Assembly: GCA_016744855.1 (NCBI GenBank)
Contig: JADGDO010000008.1
Span: 1 to 64,000 of the forward strand
Reading direction: 5' to 3'
Source of the DNA: Candidatus Fermentibacteraceae bacterium
GTDB taxonomy: Bacteria; Fermentibacterota; Fermentibacteria; Fermentibacterales; JCC-6
DNA: 64,000 bases
Positions 26,168 to 34,432 of this stretch are shown one piece after another. Position numbers and translations under genes: made by a program. Numbering within the stretch: the first letter of the stretch is position 1; each line of letters begins with the position of its first letter. The notes below the pieces were generated by a model that worked only from the letters and a program-made list of their open reading frames with translations, ran no database searches and had not been told where the DNA came from.

Positions 26168-26821
26168 ATGCCAAGAATAGCAATGCTACTCTCGGGGTGT
26201 GGAAACATGGACGGCTCGGAGATACACGAGAGCGTATCTGCAATTATTGCAATCGATCAAAAGGGTTGGGAATCAGTTTTCACTGCTCCGGACATACAAC
26301 AGGTGAGGACTGTTTCTTTTATAAACGAAATCACTATTCCTCCACGCAATGCTCTCCAGGAAAGTGCGAGAATAGCAAGAGGTGAAATTCAAGAGTTAAG
26401 TCTGGAGCTGCTTAATGATATTGATGCAATTCTGATTCCCGGAGGATTGGGAGCGGCAACAACCCTTTGTGATTTTGCTCTAAAAGGTTCATCCTGCATT
26501 GCGCTTCCTGAAGTAGAACTCTTCTTGAGAAGTGCCCACAAAAGGAAGATACCGATTGCTGCTATGTGTATTGCTCCCGTGCTTGTTGCGAGATGTATTC
26601 CCGGGATTACAGTAACAATCGGAACCGATCCTGAAACAGCCGGGAAGATCATTGAAATGGGTTGCAGCCATGTTGATTGCCTACCGGAAAAGGCTGTCAA
26701 AGATGTCAAAAACAAGATAGTTACAACACCGGGATACATGAATGCAAAAGGACCGGCACAAGTACTTAAGGGTGCAATAAGTCTGGTTGATTTACTGGAA
26801 GAGTTAATCCCAGTGGAATAG
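26168..26821 (+). CDS. elbB: ElbB-like glyoxalase, DJ-1/PfpI superfamily
   Basis: A 217-residue protein of ElbB type. It begins IAMLLSGCGNMDGSEIHES, the ElbB hallmark, has DIDAILIPGGLGAATTLCDFA with the usual nucleophile-elbow neighbourhood, and AAMCIAPVLVAR with the family's Cys. ElbB proteins were linked to isoprenoid biosynthesis and have weak glyoxalase activity; the physiological role is unsettled. The ATG follows AGGAGGAAAAC. The 3' end overlaps the convergent propeller gene by 18 bases. Confidence 0.88.
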   Translation: MPRIAMLLSGCGNMDGSEIHESVSAIIAIDQKGWESVFTAPDIQQVRTVSFINEITIPPRNALQESARIARGEIQELSLELLNDIDAILIPGGLGAATTLCDFALKGSSCIALPEVELFLRSAHKRKIPIAAMCIAPVLVARCIPGITVTIGTDPETAGKIIEMGCSHVDCLPEKAVKDVKNKIVTTPGYMNAKGPAQVLKGAISLVDLLEELIPVE

Positions 26822-27958
26822 ATCTTCCGCAGATAGCTTTACCAGGCATGAGGAATAATCTGAGCTGCCTTCTGTTGTCATACACTTTCCGCTAACAACA
26901 AATCCACCATCGGGAGTCTGCAAAAGGGAGTAACAGAGAGCATCTCTCTCCAGAACTTTCACTGACCAGATTACAGACAGCCATGGGTCAAATCTAATTA
27001 TATGGCTACGGTAACCATCTCCTGTACCGGTGTTCGAATTAAGAAGAACAACAAATCCAGCAGGGAGAACATCCTGAACGCAATAAGCATTATCCGGTCC
27101 ATCAGTTCCCCATACGTAATCGCTTAAAACTTCTCCGTCTCTGTCGTAAAACACAAGAAGAACATCAGAGAATCCATCTCTTTCTCTGGTACTGCCGGCA
27201 ACAATGTACCCGCCCTCAGCTGATGCAGTAACACTTCGTCCGGACTGAACGCCTTCAAGAATATGAGTTGTTCTCCAGAGCCAGTTTCCCTCAGCACCTA
27301 TTTTCATGAGAAAAACATCACCGTTATCTGCACCGGTAATGATGTACTCTGAGGTGGAATCTGAAGATAGCATCACACAGTATGCCGTCTGGTAACCGGG
27401 TGCGACATATCTCTTACGCCAGAGAAGTGTCCCGGTGCTTGAAATACAAACTGCAAGAATATCATTGTCTGATGTCTCACTGTTAAAAGAGTAGCCTGTT
27501 GCAATAATATTGCCCTCGGGAGTCAGACATAGATCAAGAAGGGCATCATCTGTTTCATAGCCGACATCGATACTCCAAATTGTATTACCGCTGGAATCTA
27601 TTTTGAAAACCAGACCGTGCTTACCCAGAGAGTCAGAGGACTGGCCGCAAATAACGAAATATCCTGACAGGGCTTCTATTGAAAAAGCGGAAGCATTACC
27701 CAGTGACAAAAAGTTATTCTCCCAAAGAACAAGCCCGTCACTATCTATCCGGGAAATGCTTAAAACACTCTCCGAAGATGATCCATTGGAAACCTCACCG
27801 ACGCCTATATATCCGCCTGAAGGCATTTCAACAGTGTCCCACACAACTGAGCCTCCGGAATCAGGAAACCTGGCACACCAGAGGACTTCCGGCTCCGAAG
27901 CGTAAACTCCTGCAACAATGGTATTAAGCAATATTAACCACAAAAATACAGTTTTCAT
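26804..27958 (-). CDS. Secreted beta-propeller-like repeat protein
   Basis: A 384-residue exported protein with a signal peptide (MKTVFLWLILLNTIVAGVYAS). Repeats of about 45-50 residues follow the pattern GGYIVAGSTRERDGFSDVLLV or GNIIATGYSFNSETSDNDIL, the layout of YD/Kelch-like bladed proteins often annotated as delta-60 or PQQ-like repeats. There is no T9SS-type C-terminal domain: it ends KLSAEDLFHWD. It may be a surface or periplasmic binding protein; no catalytic residues can be named. It is transcribed alone. Confidence 0.7.
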   Translation of the reverse strand: MKTVFLWLILLNTIVAGVYASEPEVLWCARFPDSGGSVVWDTVEMPSGGYIGVGEVSNGSSSESVLSISRIDSDGLVLWENNFLSLGNASAFSIEALSGYFVICGQSSDSLGKHGLVFKIDSSGNTIWSIDVGYETDDALLDLCLTPEGNIIATGYSFNSETSDNDILAVCISSTGTLLWRKRYVAPGYQTAYCVMLSSDSTSEYIITGADNGDVFLMKIGAEGNWLWRTTHILEGVQSGRSVTASAEGGYIVAGSTRERDGFSDVLLVFYDRDGEVLSDYVWGTDGPDNAYCVQDVLPAGFVVLLNSNTGTGDGYRSHIIRFDPWLSVIWSVKVLERDALCYSLLQTPDGGFVVSGKCMTTEGSSDYSSCLVKLSAEDLFHWD

Positions 27959-28071
27959 ATAACTCCCTACACTGCCACTAAATAGATAAATTTATATAGT
28001 AAAAGTCAATGCCCTGTGAGCTTTTTTCTTTTTGTTGTAGAATACTTCGTAACGTAACTATACATTGTATG

Positions 28072-28126
28072 GAATTCGCATGGACCGGGCAATCCCATGC
28101 AAACCATGGCAGGTTAACGCGAATTT
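28072..28126 (+). promoter_or_regulatory. Structured 5' leader upstream of the C-S lyase gene
   Basis: GAATTCGC at 28072-28079 pairs with GCGAATTT at 28119-28126 (one G-U pair). The enclosed 39 bases include CATGG and CCATG segments able to form an inner stem. The element ends 25 bases before the start codon at 28151. It fits a compact cis-regulatory RNA, but I do not recognise a known riboswitch class. Confidence 0.35.
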
Positions 28127-28150
28127 GTCGAACTATGATTCGGAGCATTC

Positions 28151-29368
28151 ATGAAGTACAATTTCAACAAAACTATCGATAGAACCGGCACAGATTGTAT
28201 TAAATGGGATTATCTCGAGGCTTTCTTCGGGAAGAAAGATCTTCATCCTATGTGGGTAGCAGACATGGATTTTGAAGTTCCACCCGAGATTCTTAACCCA
28301 ATAAAAGAACGAGCATCCCATAGCGTTTTCGGCTATACCGCTAAACCAATGGACTTTTACACCGCTGTGATTCACTGGTTTAAAACCCGGTACGACTGGG
28401 AGATAGAAAAAGACTGGATTGTTGCAACCCCGGGTGTTGTGCCCGCTCTGAATCTAGCTCTTCAGGAGTTCACAAAAACTGGTGATTCTATAGTTATCCA
28501 ATCTCCTGTTTATTTTCCATTCAAGGACTCAATAGAGATAAATGAGCGCATACTTCTTGATAATGAGCTGGTATTAAGAAATGGGCATTACGAAATAAAC
28601 TGGGAAGATCTTGAGCAAAAAGCTAAATCTGCGGAAATGTTTTTATTCTGCTCTCCGCACAACCCTGTTTCAAGAGTCTGGACCGCTCAAGAGCTAGAAA
28701 AGCTCGAAGATATCTGTGAGAGAAACGATCTTCTTATTTTTTCAGATGAGATACATGCAGACATCATTTTTAAGCCCAATACCCATATACCCACAGCAAG
28801 ACTTAGCAAAAAGCTGGCCGACAGAACGATCTCGGCATTTGCAACAAGCAAAACCTTTAATCTTGCCGGGTTACAGCTTTCCATAAATATCATCCCAAAC
28901 GATGAAGTTAGAAGGCGGTTCAAGCTTACCCTTGAGCGGTTACACCTGAACATGTCAAACATTTTTGGGATTACCGCCACGACAGCTGCATATCAAAATG
29001 GAGCGGAATGGTTGGACGAGCTTCTTCCCTATCTCTGGAACAACTACCTTACAGTTGATGCATATCTGAAGAAAAACATCCCTGAAATTACCGTGATTAA
29101 ACCCGAGGGTACATTCTTACTCTGGCTGGACTGTGGAAAGCTGGGTTTAACCGACGAAGAGCTAGCGTCCTTTTTCCTTCAGAAGGCCGGTCTGGCTCTT
29201 TCCAATGGAGCATTGTTTGGTCCCGGGGGTAGTGGCTTCATGAGAATGAATATTGGATGTCCGGAGGAAACTGTCATTCATGGGTTGGAAAAACTGAAGA
29301 GTGCCATGTCAGATAGCTCACAGCTTCTCCCAGGTGTCGAAGCAGAAGATGCACCAGCTGATTGTTGA
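28151..29368 (+). CDS. PatB/MalY-family PLP-dependent C-S lyase
   Basis: A 405-residue fold-type I aminotransferase-like enzyme of the MalY/PatB family. Family features are WDYLEAFFG, HPMWVADMDFEVPPEI, the SPHNPVSRVW loop, SDEIHADIIF and ATSKTFNLAGLQ with the PLP lysine (SKTFNLAG). Members cleave cystathionine or cysteine C-S bonds. A cystathionine beta-lyase would make homocysteine, which fits the methionine genes 4-9 kb downstream, but a general cysteine desulfhydrase role is equally possible. GGAG precedes the ATG. Confidence 0.88.
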   Translation: MKYNFNKTIDRTGTDCIKWDYLEAFFGKKDLHPMWVADMDFEVPPEILNPIKERASHSVFGYTAKPMDFYTAVIHWFKTRYDWEIEKDWIVATPGVVPALNLALQEFTKTGDSIVIQSPVYFPFKDSIEINERILLDNELVLRNGHYEINWEDLEQKAKSAEMFLFCSPHNPVSRVWTAQELEKLEDICERNDLLIFSDEIHADIIFKPNTHIPTARLSKKLADRTISAFATSKTFNLAGLQLSINIIPNDEVRRRFKLTLERLHLNMSNIFGITATTAAYQNGAEWLDELLPYLWNNYLTVDAYLKKNIPEITVIKPEGTFLLWLDCGKLGLTDEELASFFLQKAGLALSNGALFGPGGSGFMRMNIGCPEETVIHGLEKLKSAMSDSSQLLPGVEAEDAPADC

Positions 29369-29378
29369 TAGCAGAAAA

Positions 29379-29714
29379 CTAGGGAGCTGGATGCTCCAAA
29401 AAACGAACACGGTATTTTTTCAGATCAATTCTGCCGGACTCGCTGAAAACAACACCTTCGCTCTCGAGTAATACCCGCTGAAGGATTCTATCATCGTCTC
29501 CACTGAATGATCTACGCATGCTGACCTCTCCCTTTGAGTTAACAACTCTATGCCAGGGAAGCTCAACTCCTTCAGGAGTTGCACGAAGTGCGTAACCTAC
29601 CGCTCTTGAGGCTCTCGGATTTCCTGCAATCCCTGCTATCTGGCCGTAGGTCATTACAGCACCAAACGGAATTCCACAGACAATTGAATGCACTTTCTTA
29701 AAAAAATCTCCCAT
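29379..29714 (-). CDS. Alkyltransferase-like (ATL) DNA-damage protein
   Basis: A 111-residue protein with the MGMT/Ada C-terminal fold (FGAVMTYGQIAGIAGNPRASRAVGYAL). The active-site PCHR of methyltransferases is PWHR here, with Trp54 in place of the acceptor Cys. That replacement defines the ATL group, which binds O6-alkylguanine and flips it out without transferring the alkyl group, then recruits nucleotide excision repair. The start ATG at 29714 is followed upstream by a divergent intergenic region shared with the cobalamin riboswitch. Confidence 0.92.
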   Translation of the reverse strand: MGDFFKKVHSIVCGIPFGAVMTYGQIAGIAGNPRASRAVGYALRATPEGVELPWHRVVNSKGEVSMRRSFSGDDDRILQRVLLESEGVVFSESGRIDLKKYRVRFLEHPAP

Positions 29715-29750
29715 GTACTTCTCCTTTTTCTCAACATAAATATATTACTC

Positions 29751-29894
29751 CTGTCGGCAGCGTCAGGGAAGCAGGTTAAAATCCTGCGCGGCCCCGCCGC
29801 TGTAACCGGGAACGAAACCGCGAATAACCATTGCAGTAATGCGAGAAGGTGCGGAAGTAGGTAGTCCGGAAGCCAGAAGACCTTCTGCCGACAG
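29751..29894 (+). promoter_or_regulatory. Cobalamin riboswitch
   Basis: The outer stem is CTGTCGGCAG pairing with CTGCCGACAG. Inside are GAAGCAGG, GCGCGGCCCCGCCGCUGUAACCGGG and the B12 box AGCCAGAAGACC (29871-29882). These are the conserved parts of cobalamin aptamers. It lies 75 bases before the ATG of the secreted propeller gene; no terminator is evident between them, so control may be by hiding the ribosome site AGGAG. Confidence 0.96.
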
Positions 29895-29969
29895 TTTTAT
29901 CTTCACCTTCGCGGGATGGGTGGGGGGATATTCCCTGCATTTTTCACGCGGCCGAAAACAGGAGTCCAT

Positions 29970-31160
29970 ATGAGCTCTTTATCAATCGGCCTGATTCTTT
30001 TGTCACTGATCTCAGGAGATGCTCTGATTATCAGCGGAGGGAATCTGGCACACATCAACTTGGAAACACAAGTTGTTACCCCATCAGTCGGTATTCTTCA
30101 TACATACCCAAATGATGTAATCATCAATGACGGCTGTGCATTTGTTGTCAACTCAGGAGTAGATACCGGAACTCTACAAAAGTTTGAATTGAATACCTGG
30201 ACCCTGACTGAGCTGGGTATAGGTACCAGCTGGAATTGTTGGGCACCCCTAGCCCTTGAAAACGGGAAAATCGCTGTTTCCGCAACCCTCAATAACTCAA
30301 TCGAAATAGTTGATCCCACTTCAATGCAAATAACGTCTTCAATTGGTGAAGTCGGCCCCAACCCCGAGTGGATGGCAGCAAACAGCGACTTCATCTACAC
30401 AGCATGTGGCGGTTGGGGAACTGGTGAATCGGTGGTGGTCTCTGACATTCAAACCGGCTCAGCTACAGACACACTGACGGCTGGGACAAACTGCCAGTCT
30501 CTTGTTCTCTCTGATACGAACATGCTTTTCGCTACTTGCAGCGGTGCCTACGGTACTGATGAAGGTTCTGTTGCAGTAATTGATCTTGAAACTGGAAATC
30601 TAGTATCAGAGCTGGATGTGGGTGGATTTCCTGCCTTCAGCGTCGCAGCCAATGGTATCCTTTATGTATCAGATCCCTGGGGCGCCGGTGTATACTCGGT
30701 TAACATGACTACCCTTGAAATTCTTCATGATTCCAGCAATCCATTCTGCTCAGGTGGCAATGGAATGGCTGTAGATGAAAATGGTAATCTGTGGATAACA
30801 GACGGAATGAACGGGGAAGTCAGAGTATATGACACAACTGAAACTCTCGTTCAAACTTTCACAGTAGCCTCTCCCGGAGCCATAGCAGTTAGCGGATCAT
30901 TGCTCGGTATCAACGGGGGAATAATTGAAACCGGAGTATCTATTTCTGTTTCTCCTAATCCTGCCATGAGTGTTATCACAGTAACCGGGGCAACCTCGGA
31001 AGCACACGTAACAGTCTATGACATTTCAGGAAGAACATCAGCAACATCGGTAACCGATAACTATGGGACCAGCATCATGGATGTTTCGAATCTTTCAACA
31101 GGACTCTATTCTGTCGTAAGCGGCAACTCCTGCACCAGGTTCGCGGTAACAGCACGATGA
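29970..31160 (+). CDS. B12-riboswitch-controlled secreted beta-propeller with sorting domain
   Basis: A 396-residue exported protein; the ATG at 29970 follows AGGAGTCC. After a short signal sequence come YncE-like propeller blades (ALIISGGNLAHINLETQ, CAFVVNSG, FIYTACGGWGTGESVVVSD, ILYVSDPWGAGVYSVN, NLWITDGMNGEVRVYD). The last 80 residues (ISVSPNPAMSVITVTG, VYDISGRT, NLSTGLYSVVS) are a T9SS/Por-type C-terminal domain. In Bacteroides BtuG is a surface propeller that binds B12 very tightly; regulation and fold suggest a similar role here, though direct homology is unproven. It overlaps the next gene by ATGA. Confidence 0.82.
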   Translation: MSSLSIGLILLSLISGDALIISGGNLAHINLETQVVTPSVGILHTYPNDVIINDGCAFVVNSGVDTGTLQKFELNTWTLTELGIGTSWNCWAPLALENGKIAVSATLNNSIEIVDPTSMQITSSIGEVGPNPEWMAANSDFIYTACGGWGTGESVVVSDIQTGSATDTLTAGTNCQSLVLSDTNMLFATCSGAYGTDEGSVAVIDLETGNLVSELDVGGFPAFSVAANGILYVSDPWGAGVYSVNMTTLEILHDSSNPFCSGGNGMAVDENGNLWITDGMNGEVRVYDTTETLVQTFTVASPGAIAVSGSLLGINGGIIETGVSISVSPNPAMSVITVTGATSEAHVTVYDISGRTSATSVTDNYGTSIMDVSNLSTGLYSVVSGNSCTRFAVTAR

Positions 31161-31960
31161 TAGCACTAGTACTTCTATGCATGATGGCAGATCCGTGGGC
31201 TGATAATTCTCCTGCTGTGGAATATGGACCTGGAGCAGGTTACGGACAGTCCTTCTATCCAGATAACATCCTTGGTCCTCCTGATCCCGCAGCGACTCCG
31301 ACTTCACCTTCTTTCGGTGAGAACAATCTGCTGACACTCGGCTCAGACGGGTGGGTAGTGCTGGAGTTTACAGACAACAGTATCATTAATGAGCCGGGTC
31401 CTGATTTTACGGTATTTGAAAATGTAATGGATTCGGGATCGGGATACTTTCAGGAGTGCGCTTTTGTAGATGTAAGCCAGGATGGCCAATACTGGATCAG
31501 GTTCCCGTGGGATGAAACAACTCTCGAAGGGCTTGCGGGGCTTCTGCCTACCACTGGACAAGATCCTTTGAATCCTGAAATATCAGGAGGAGACCAGTTT
31601 GATCTGGAAGAGCTGGGGCTGGAGTGGGTTCGTTTCGTCAGACTTACGGACTGCGGAGACTCGGTTTCCGACGGTGGTCTTTTCGATCTGGATGCAGTGG
31701 CTGCAGTAAACTCATCCACCGGTATAGAAGAAAATACCTTACCGGCAACTTTGTCAATAACCTCGCCCTTTACCTCAAGTTTTACCATTGCAAGCAAAGA
31801 AACTGGAACTCTTTCATGCTACACCGTAGATGGAAGAAAGGCTGGGCAGTGGCAGCATTCAGGCCTGCCTGAAACACATGATACATCCCAACTTCCCTGT
31901 GGTGTTTTCTACTTTGTTATTAATCAGTCAACAATTTCCGCTGTCAAGCTGATTAACTGA
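31157..31960 (+). CDS. B12-riboswitch-controlled secreted beta-sandwich protein
   Basis: A 267-residue exported protein, translationally coupled to the propeller gene by ATGA. After a weak hydrophobic start (MIALVLLCMMA) the protein has QSFYPDNILGPPDPAATP, LTLGSDGWVVLEFTDN, GPDFTVFENVM and VRLTDCGDSVSDGGLFDLDAV, a pattern I associate with surface proteins encoded near B12-uptake genes. The C-terminal 80 residues resemble a sorting domain (GTLSCYTVDGRKAGQW, CGVFYFVINQ). Binding of cobalamin or partnership with the propeller is inference from regulation and coupling. A terminator follows. Confidence 0.78.
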   Translation: MIALVLLCMMADPWADNSPAVEYGPGAGYGQSFYPDNILGPPDPAATPTSPSFGENNLLTLGSDGWVVLEFTDNSIINEPGPDFTVFENVMDSGSGYFQECAFVDVSQDGQYWIRFPWDETTLEGLAGLLPTTGQDPLNPEISGGDQFDLEELGLEWVRFVRLTDCGDSVSDGGLFDLDAVAAVNSSTGIEENTLPATLSITSPFTSSFTIASKETGTLSCYTVDGRKAGQWQHSGLPETHDTSQLPCGVFYFVINQSTISAVKLIN

Positions 31961-31970
31961 AAAAAAAGAA

Positions 31971-32007
31971 GGAGCAGAGAGAAGTTCCCCTCTCTGCTCC
32001 TCTTTAT
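31971..32007 (+). terminator. Rho-independent terminator
   Basis: GGAGCAGAGA, ten-base loop, TCTCTGCTCC followed by TCTTTAT; it closes the cobalamin-controlled two-gene operon. Confidence 0.8.
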
Positions 32008-32125
32008 CTCACACACAAGTCTCTCGGACAGGTCGAAAGAGCAAATATCAAGGTTCATTTCGGCAACCAGAAGTTATTTAAAAAAGCTGCCGTAATCAGT
32101 GATTTACTGCTGCTGAATATTGAGC

Positions 32126-33250
32126 TTAAACTGCCTTCAAAGTTTCTGCAGGTGATGTAAGGAAGAAGCTTTTTCTTTCAATCCAGTTTTTCAGCTCAGA
32201 AGCAACTTTCTCTCCCTGCTTCCTGTTTGATAGGCTGAATGATTTTACCTTTCTTCCCTGTACTTCAATTTCACCTGAGTAAAGATCTCTGTAGGAAACA
32301 TGGCCGAGGATTCTTCCGTTCTGTTCGGGATAATCAGACGAGTAATCAACCACAGGGGCGAGTATGTCTTTGTCTGCTACTCCTGTGAATCTGGCCATAT
32401 CTTCATTCAGTATTGGTATTGGGATGCCCACGCCCACGCTCAGCGAAACTCCATAGCCTTTTATCCATACACCGCGTAGGAAGCGTGGGTTCATTCCTTT
32501 AAGATCACCTCTTACAGAAATTGTCCCTGCCCCTTCGATGGGAACTCCATTCGGTCCTCTTTTGGGGTTCGAGCAGTGTTGGGTACCCGGTCCAGTTATC
32601 CACCCCTCGCCTCCTCCCAGAAAAATTTTGGTACCGGTACCAATTGTTCTAAAGTATGGATCATTGATTAGCGGACTGAATTCTCCGGAACCGCTGAACC
32701 CAGCGTTCTTCAGGTTTGGCTGAAGAACTCCCAGGTAAGTTTGAATTTCTCTTCCAGAACCGTTAACTGCAACATTGTAGTTCTGATATGAGTTTCTGAA
32801 GTTTGTTAACTCAGCACTCGTTAGTGTTGCAATATTTATTGATGAACTGAGTTGGCGCCGAGGATAGCAGTCTGTTGAGTGACCTGCAGCATCCAGATAT
32901 ACATTCCTTCCACTTACGAGGTCTTCTATAACATGTGCACCTCCATAACTGGGGGTGTCACTCTGCGCCGTTGCTCCGAGAAAAATGTCAACTGCTGCAA
33001 TGCCGCAATACGCCGGAACTCCGTTTAGAGTTGCTTCTTTGAAATTGATTCTGGGCGAGGAATGACCGGTGTTTATCAGCAACCCGCTTGAGCACATTGG
33101 ACCGAAAGTACCAGTAGTAACTACATCGACAAGCTCCGCTGCCTTTGCTGGCCCTTGCTCTGCTACAAGATCGGTCATCTCTCCTGCTGTAAGAACAATT
33201 GCTGTACCTTTTGCTATCTTCGAGTTTATCTCTTCTATCGACTTATACAT
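32126..33250 (-). CDS. DUF39 homocysteine biosynthesis protein
   Basis: A 374-residue protein of the DUF39/HcyS family. The N-terminal MYKSIEEINSKIAKGTAIVLTAGEM, VTTGTFGPMCSSGLLINTGHSSP with its Cys, CGIAAVDIFLGATA, and the glycine-rich FLGGGEGWITGPGTQHC with a second Cys are family features. In methanogens a DUF39 protein with a ferredoxin-like partner converts aspartate semialdehyde and sulfide to homocysteine. No fused ferredoxin/NIL domain is present and none is encoded next to it. It overlaps the UPF0280 gene by 8 bases and faces the metF-metH genes, which would use its product. Confidence 0.9.
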   Translation of the reverse strand: MYKSIEEINSKIAKGTAIVLTAGEMTDLVAEQGPAKAAELVDVVTTGTFGPMCSSGLLINTGHSSPRINFKEATLNGVPAYCGIAAVDIFLGATAQSDTPSYGGAHVIEDLVSGRNVYLDAAGHSTDCYPRRQLSSSINIATLTSAELTNFRNSYQNYNVAVNGSGREIQTYLGVLQPNLKNAGFSGSGEFSPLINDPYFRTIGTGTKIFLGGGEGWITGPGTQHCSNPKRGPNGVPIEGAGTISVRGDLKGMNPRFLRGVWIKGYGVSLSVGVGIPIPILNEDMARFTGVADKDILAPVVDYSSDYPEQNGRILGHVSYRDLYSGEIEVQGRKVKSFSLSNRKQGEKVASELKNWIERKSFFLTSPAETLKAV

Positions 33251-33974
33251 TTCTACTGCCTCTCCCTGTCAGGTGTATATCTCCCCAGATTCCAATTGAT
33301 TCTCCACAGGTTGCTATGATGCCTTTTAGTTTGCGCTTACATGCTATCTCTTCAACAATTCTCCCAACATCGGTTTCTTCTCTGATTCTGTTAGCCAGAG
33401 AAGTTGCGGCTGCATCAGCTCTGGCTGCGCAGGAATGGATTGCTGTTACAGCATCTGCCTTCCCAAGAGAGAAGGAAGGCCCCACCTTTCCACTTGAAGT
33501 ACAAACTGATATTCCATTAGAAGCATCGAGCGAAAAGCTGATGCCCCTGGAAAAAGCAGACTCTTCTCCCGGATAAACAAGGAATTCCAGTGGCTCAGGT
33601 GATGTTGCCCATACATCACCACCATTCTCCACCACAACAGTTTTGGAATGCTTCAACAGAGATCGCCCGACTTCCTGTGCTATTGCTCCTGCAACAGATG
33701 CCATCGGTCCTGTATTCCACTCCCGCCCAGCCTCCTCCATAGTGCTTATCAATCCCTTAACTGTAGAGGATGTGAAAGGAGTAAGCGATCGCTGGAAAAC
33801 AGGGTTAACCGCTATGTGCTCGTGTAGGGTTCTTCGCGTGATATTGAGAATTTCGAGAGCTTCATTCCTGAGACTTTTCTCAGCATAAATCTGAAGATCA
33901 CTTTCTCCAACTGCGACTCGGAAAGTTTCTAGACCCGAAGAGGTCCATTTTCTGTAAAATCGTTCCGTATACAT
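33243..33974 (-). CDS. UPF0280 family protein
   Basis: A 243-residue UPF0280 protein, related to ApbE. Typical stretches are MYTERFYRKWTSSGLETFRV, ETDLQIYAEK-like SDLQIYAEKSLRNEAL, GPMASVAGAIAQEVGRSLL, VVVENGGDVWA and GIIATCGESIG. Its biochemical role is not established; it often occurs with the DUF39 protein, as here, with overlapping genes, so a part in homocysteine/sulfur assimilation is likely. The ATG at 33974 lies 200 bases downstream of a terminator in a structured leader region. Confidence 0.88.
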   Translation of the reverse strand: MYTERFYRKWTSSGLETFRVAVGESDLQIYAEKSLRNEALEILNITRRTLHEHIAVNPVFQRSLTPFTSSTVKGLISTMEEAGREWNTGPMASVAGAIAQEVGRSLLKHSKTVVVENGGDVWATSPEPLEFLVYPGEESAFSRGISFSLDASNGISVCTSSGKVGPSFSLGKADAVTAIHSCAARADAAATSLANRIREETDVGRIVEEIACKRKLKGIIATCGESIGIWGDIHLTGRGSRNV

Positions 33975-34052
33975 GATTCTCCGCCCTGGCTTAATTATTC
34001 GACAAAATCTGCTGCTGTCGGATAAGGCCCTGCTGAAGCGAAGGTTGAGAGT

Positions 34053-34172
34053 TTAGCTGCTCTCTTTGCCCCCGGCCCCGCAGGGCCTGGACATGGTCAT
34101 GTGTTCGGAAGAATGGAATAGGAGATGCTTAGAATGATCTCTTGTATTAAGAAATTCATTTCTCTGTTTCAA
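34053..34172 (-). other. Possible 39-codon leader ORF and GC-rich hairpin region
   Basis: A TTG codon at 34172-34170 preceded by AAGGAG at five-base spacing opens a 39-codon frame ending TAA at 34053. It runs into a strong stem (CAGGCCCTGC near 34079-34090 with GCAGGGCCTT near 34025-34034). This may be a leader peptide linked to folding of the mRNA ahead of the UPF0280-DUF39 genes, or chance. Evidence is limited to the ribosome site and position. Confidence 0.2.
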
Positions 34173-34191
34173 AGCTTCTCCTTAATAAACT

Positions 34192-34218
34192 AAAAAACCG
34201 TCCTGCAAAGCAGAACGG
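34192..34218 (-). terminator. Rho-independent terminator in the methionine-locus leader
   Basis: On the minus strand CCGTTCTGC, loop TTT, GCAGGACGG, then TTTTTT. It lies between a structured RNA (34219-34335) and the UPF0280 gene, so it either attenuates that operon or ends a free-standing small RNA. Confidence 0.85.
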
Positions 34219-34335
34219 CGCGAAAACAAGTTTTCGGGCAATCCCGCACATCGGCTTTCGCCTGCCACCGTGGAAATTTTCTCGGTTGGCGCCCCCGGAT
34301 GGAGGTATCTCTTGATGCTGGCTGGAATATACAAT
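34219..34335 (-). promoter_or_regulatory. Unassigned structured RNA upstream of a terminator
   Basis: On the minus strand about 115 bases before the terminator contain several short stems: CCTCC with GGGGG, GGCxxxxGCC around GGCGAAAGCC (a GNRA-type loop), CGGGATTGCCCG, and CGAAAACTTGTTTTCG. The density of stems, the terminator and the position between divergent methionine-synthesis operons suggest a riboswitch or small RNA. I compared it mentally with SAM-I, SAM-II, SAM-IV, SAH, THF and cobalamin classes and found no match. Confidence 0.45.
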
Positions 34336-34432
34336 TTCTATTAGAAAGGTCAAACAGCCTTTCCCAAAAGCCCTTTTTCTGTTATTTTTGATTGTTCGTA
34401 TGGTGGATTAGTGAAACTGAAAGGTTGTTGGT

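Noticed and set aside
34219-34335. SAM-I riboswitch in the methionine-locus leader
   Set aside because: A CATCAAGAGA stretch looks similar to the SAM-I start, but the GGAGGGA-CUGGCCC and CGGCAACC core and the GCUAA segment are missing.
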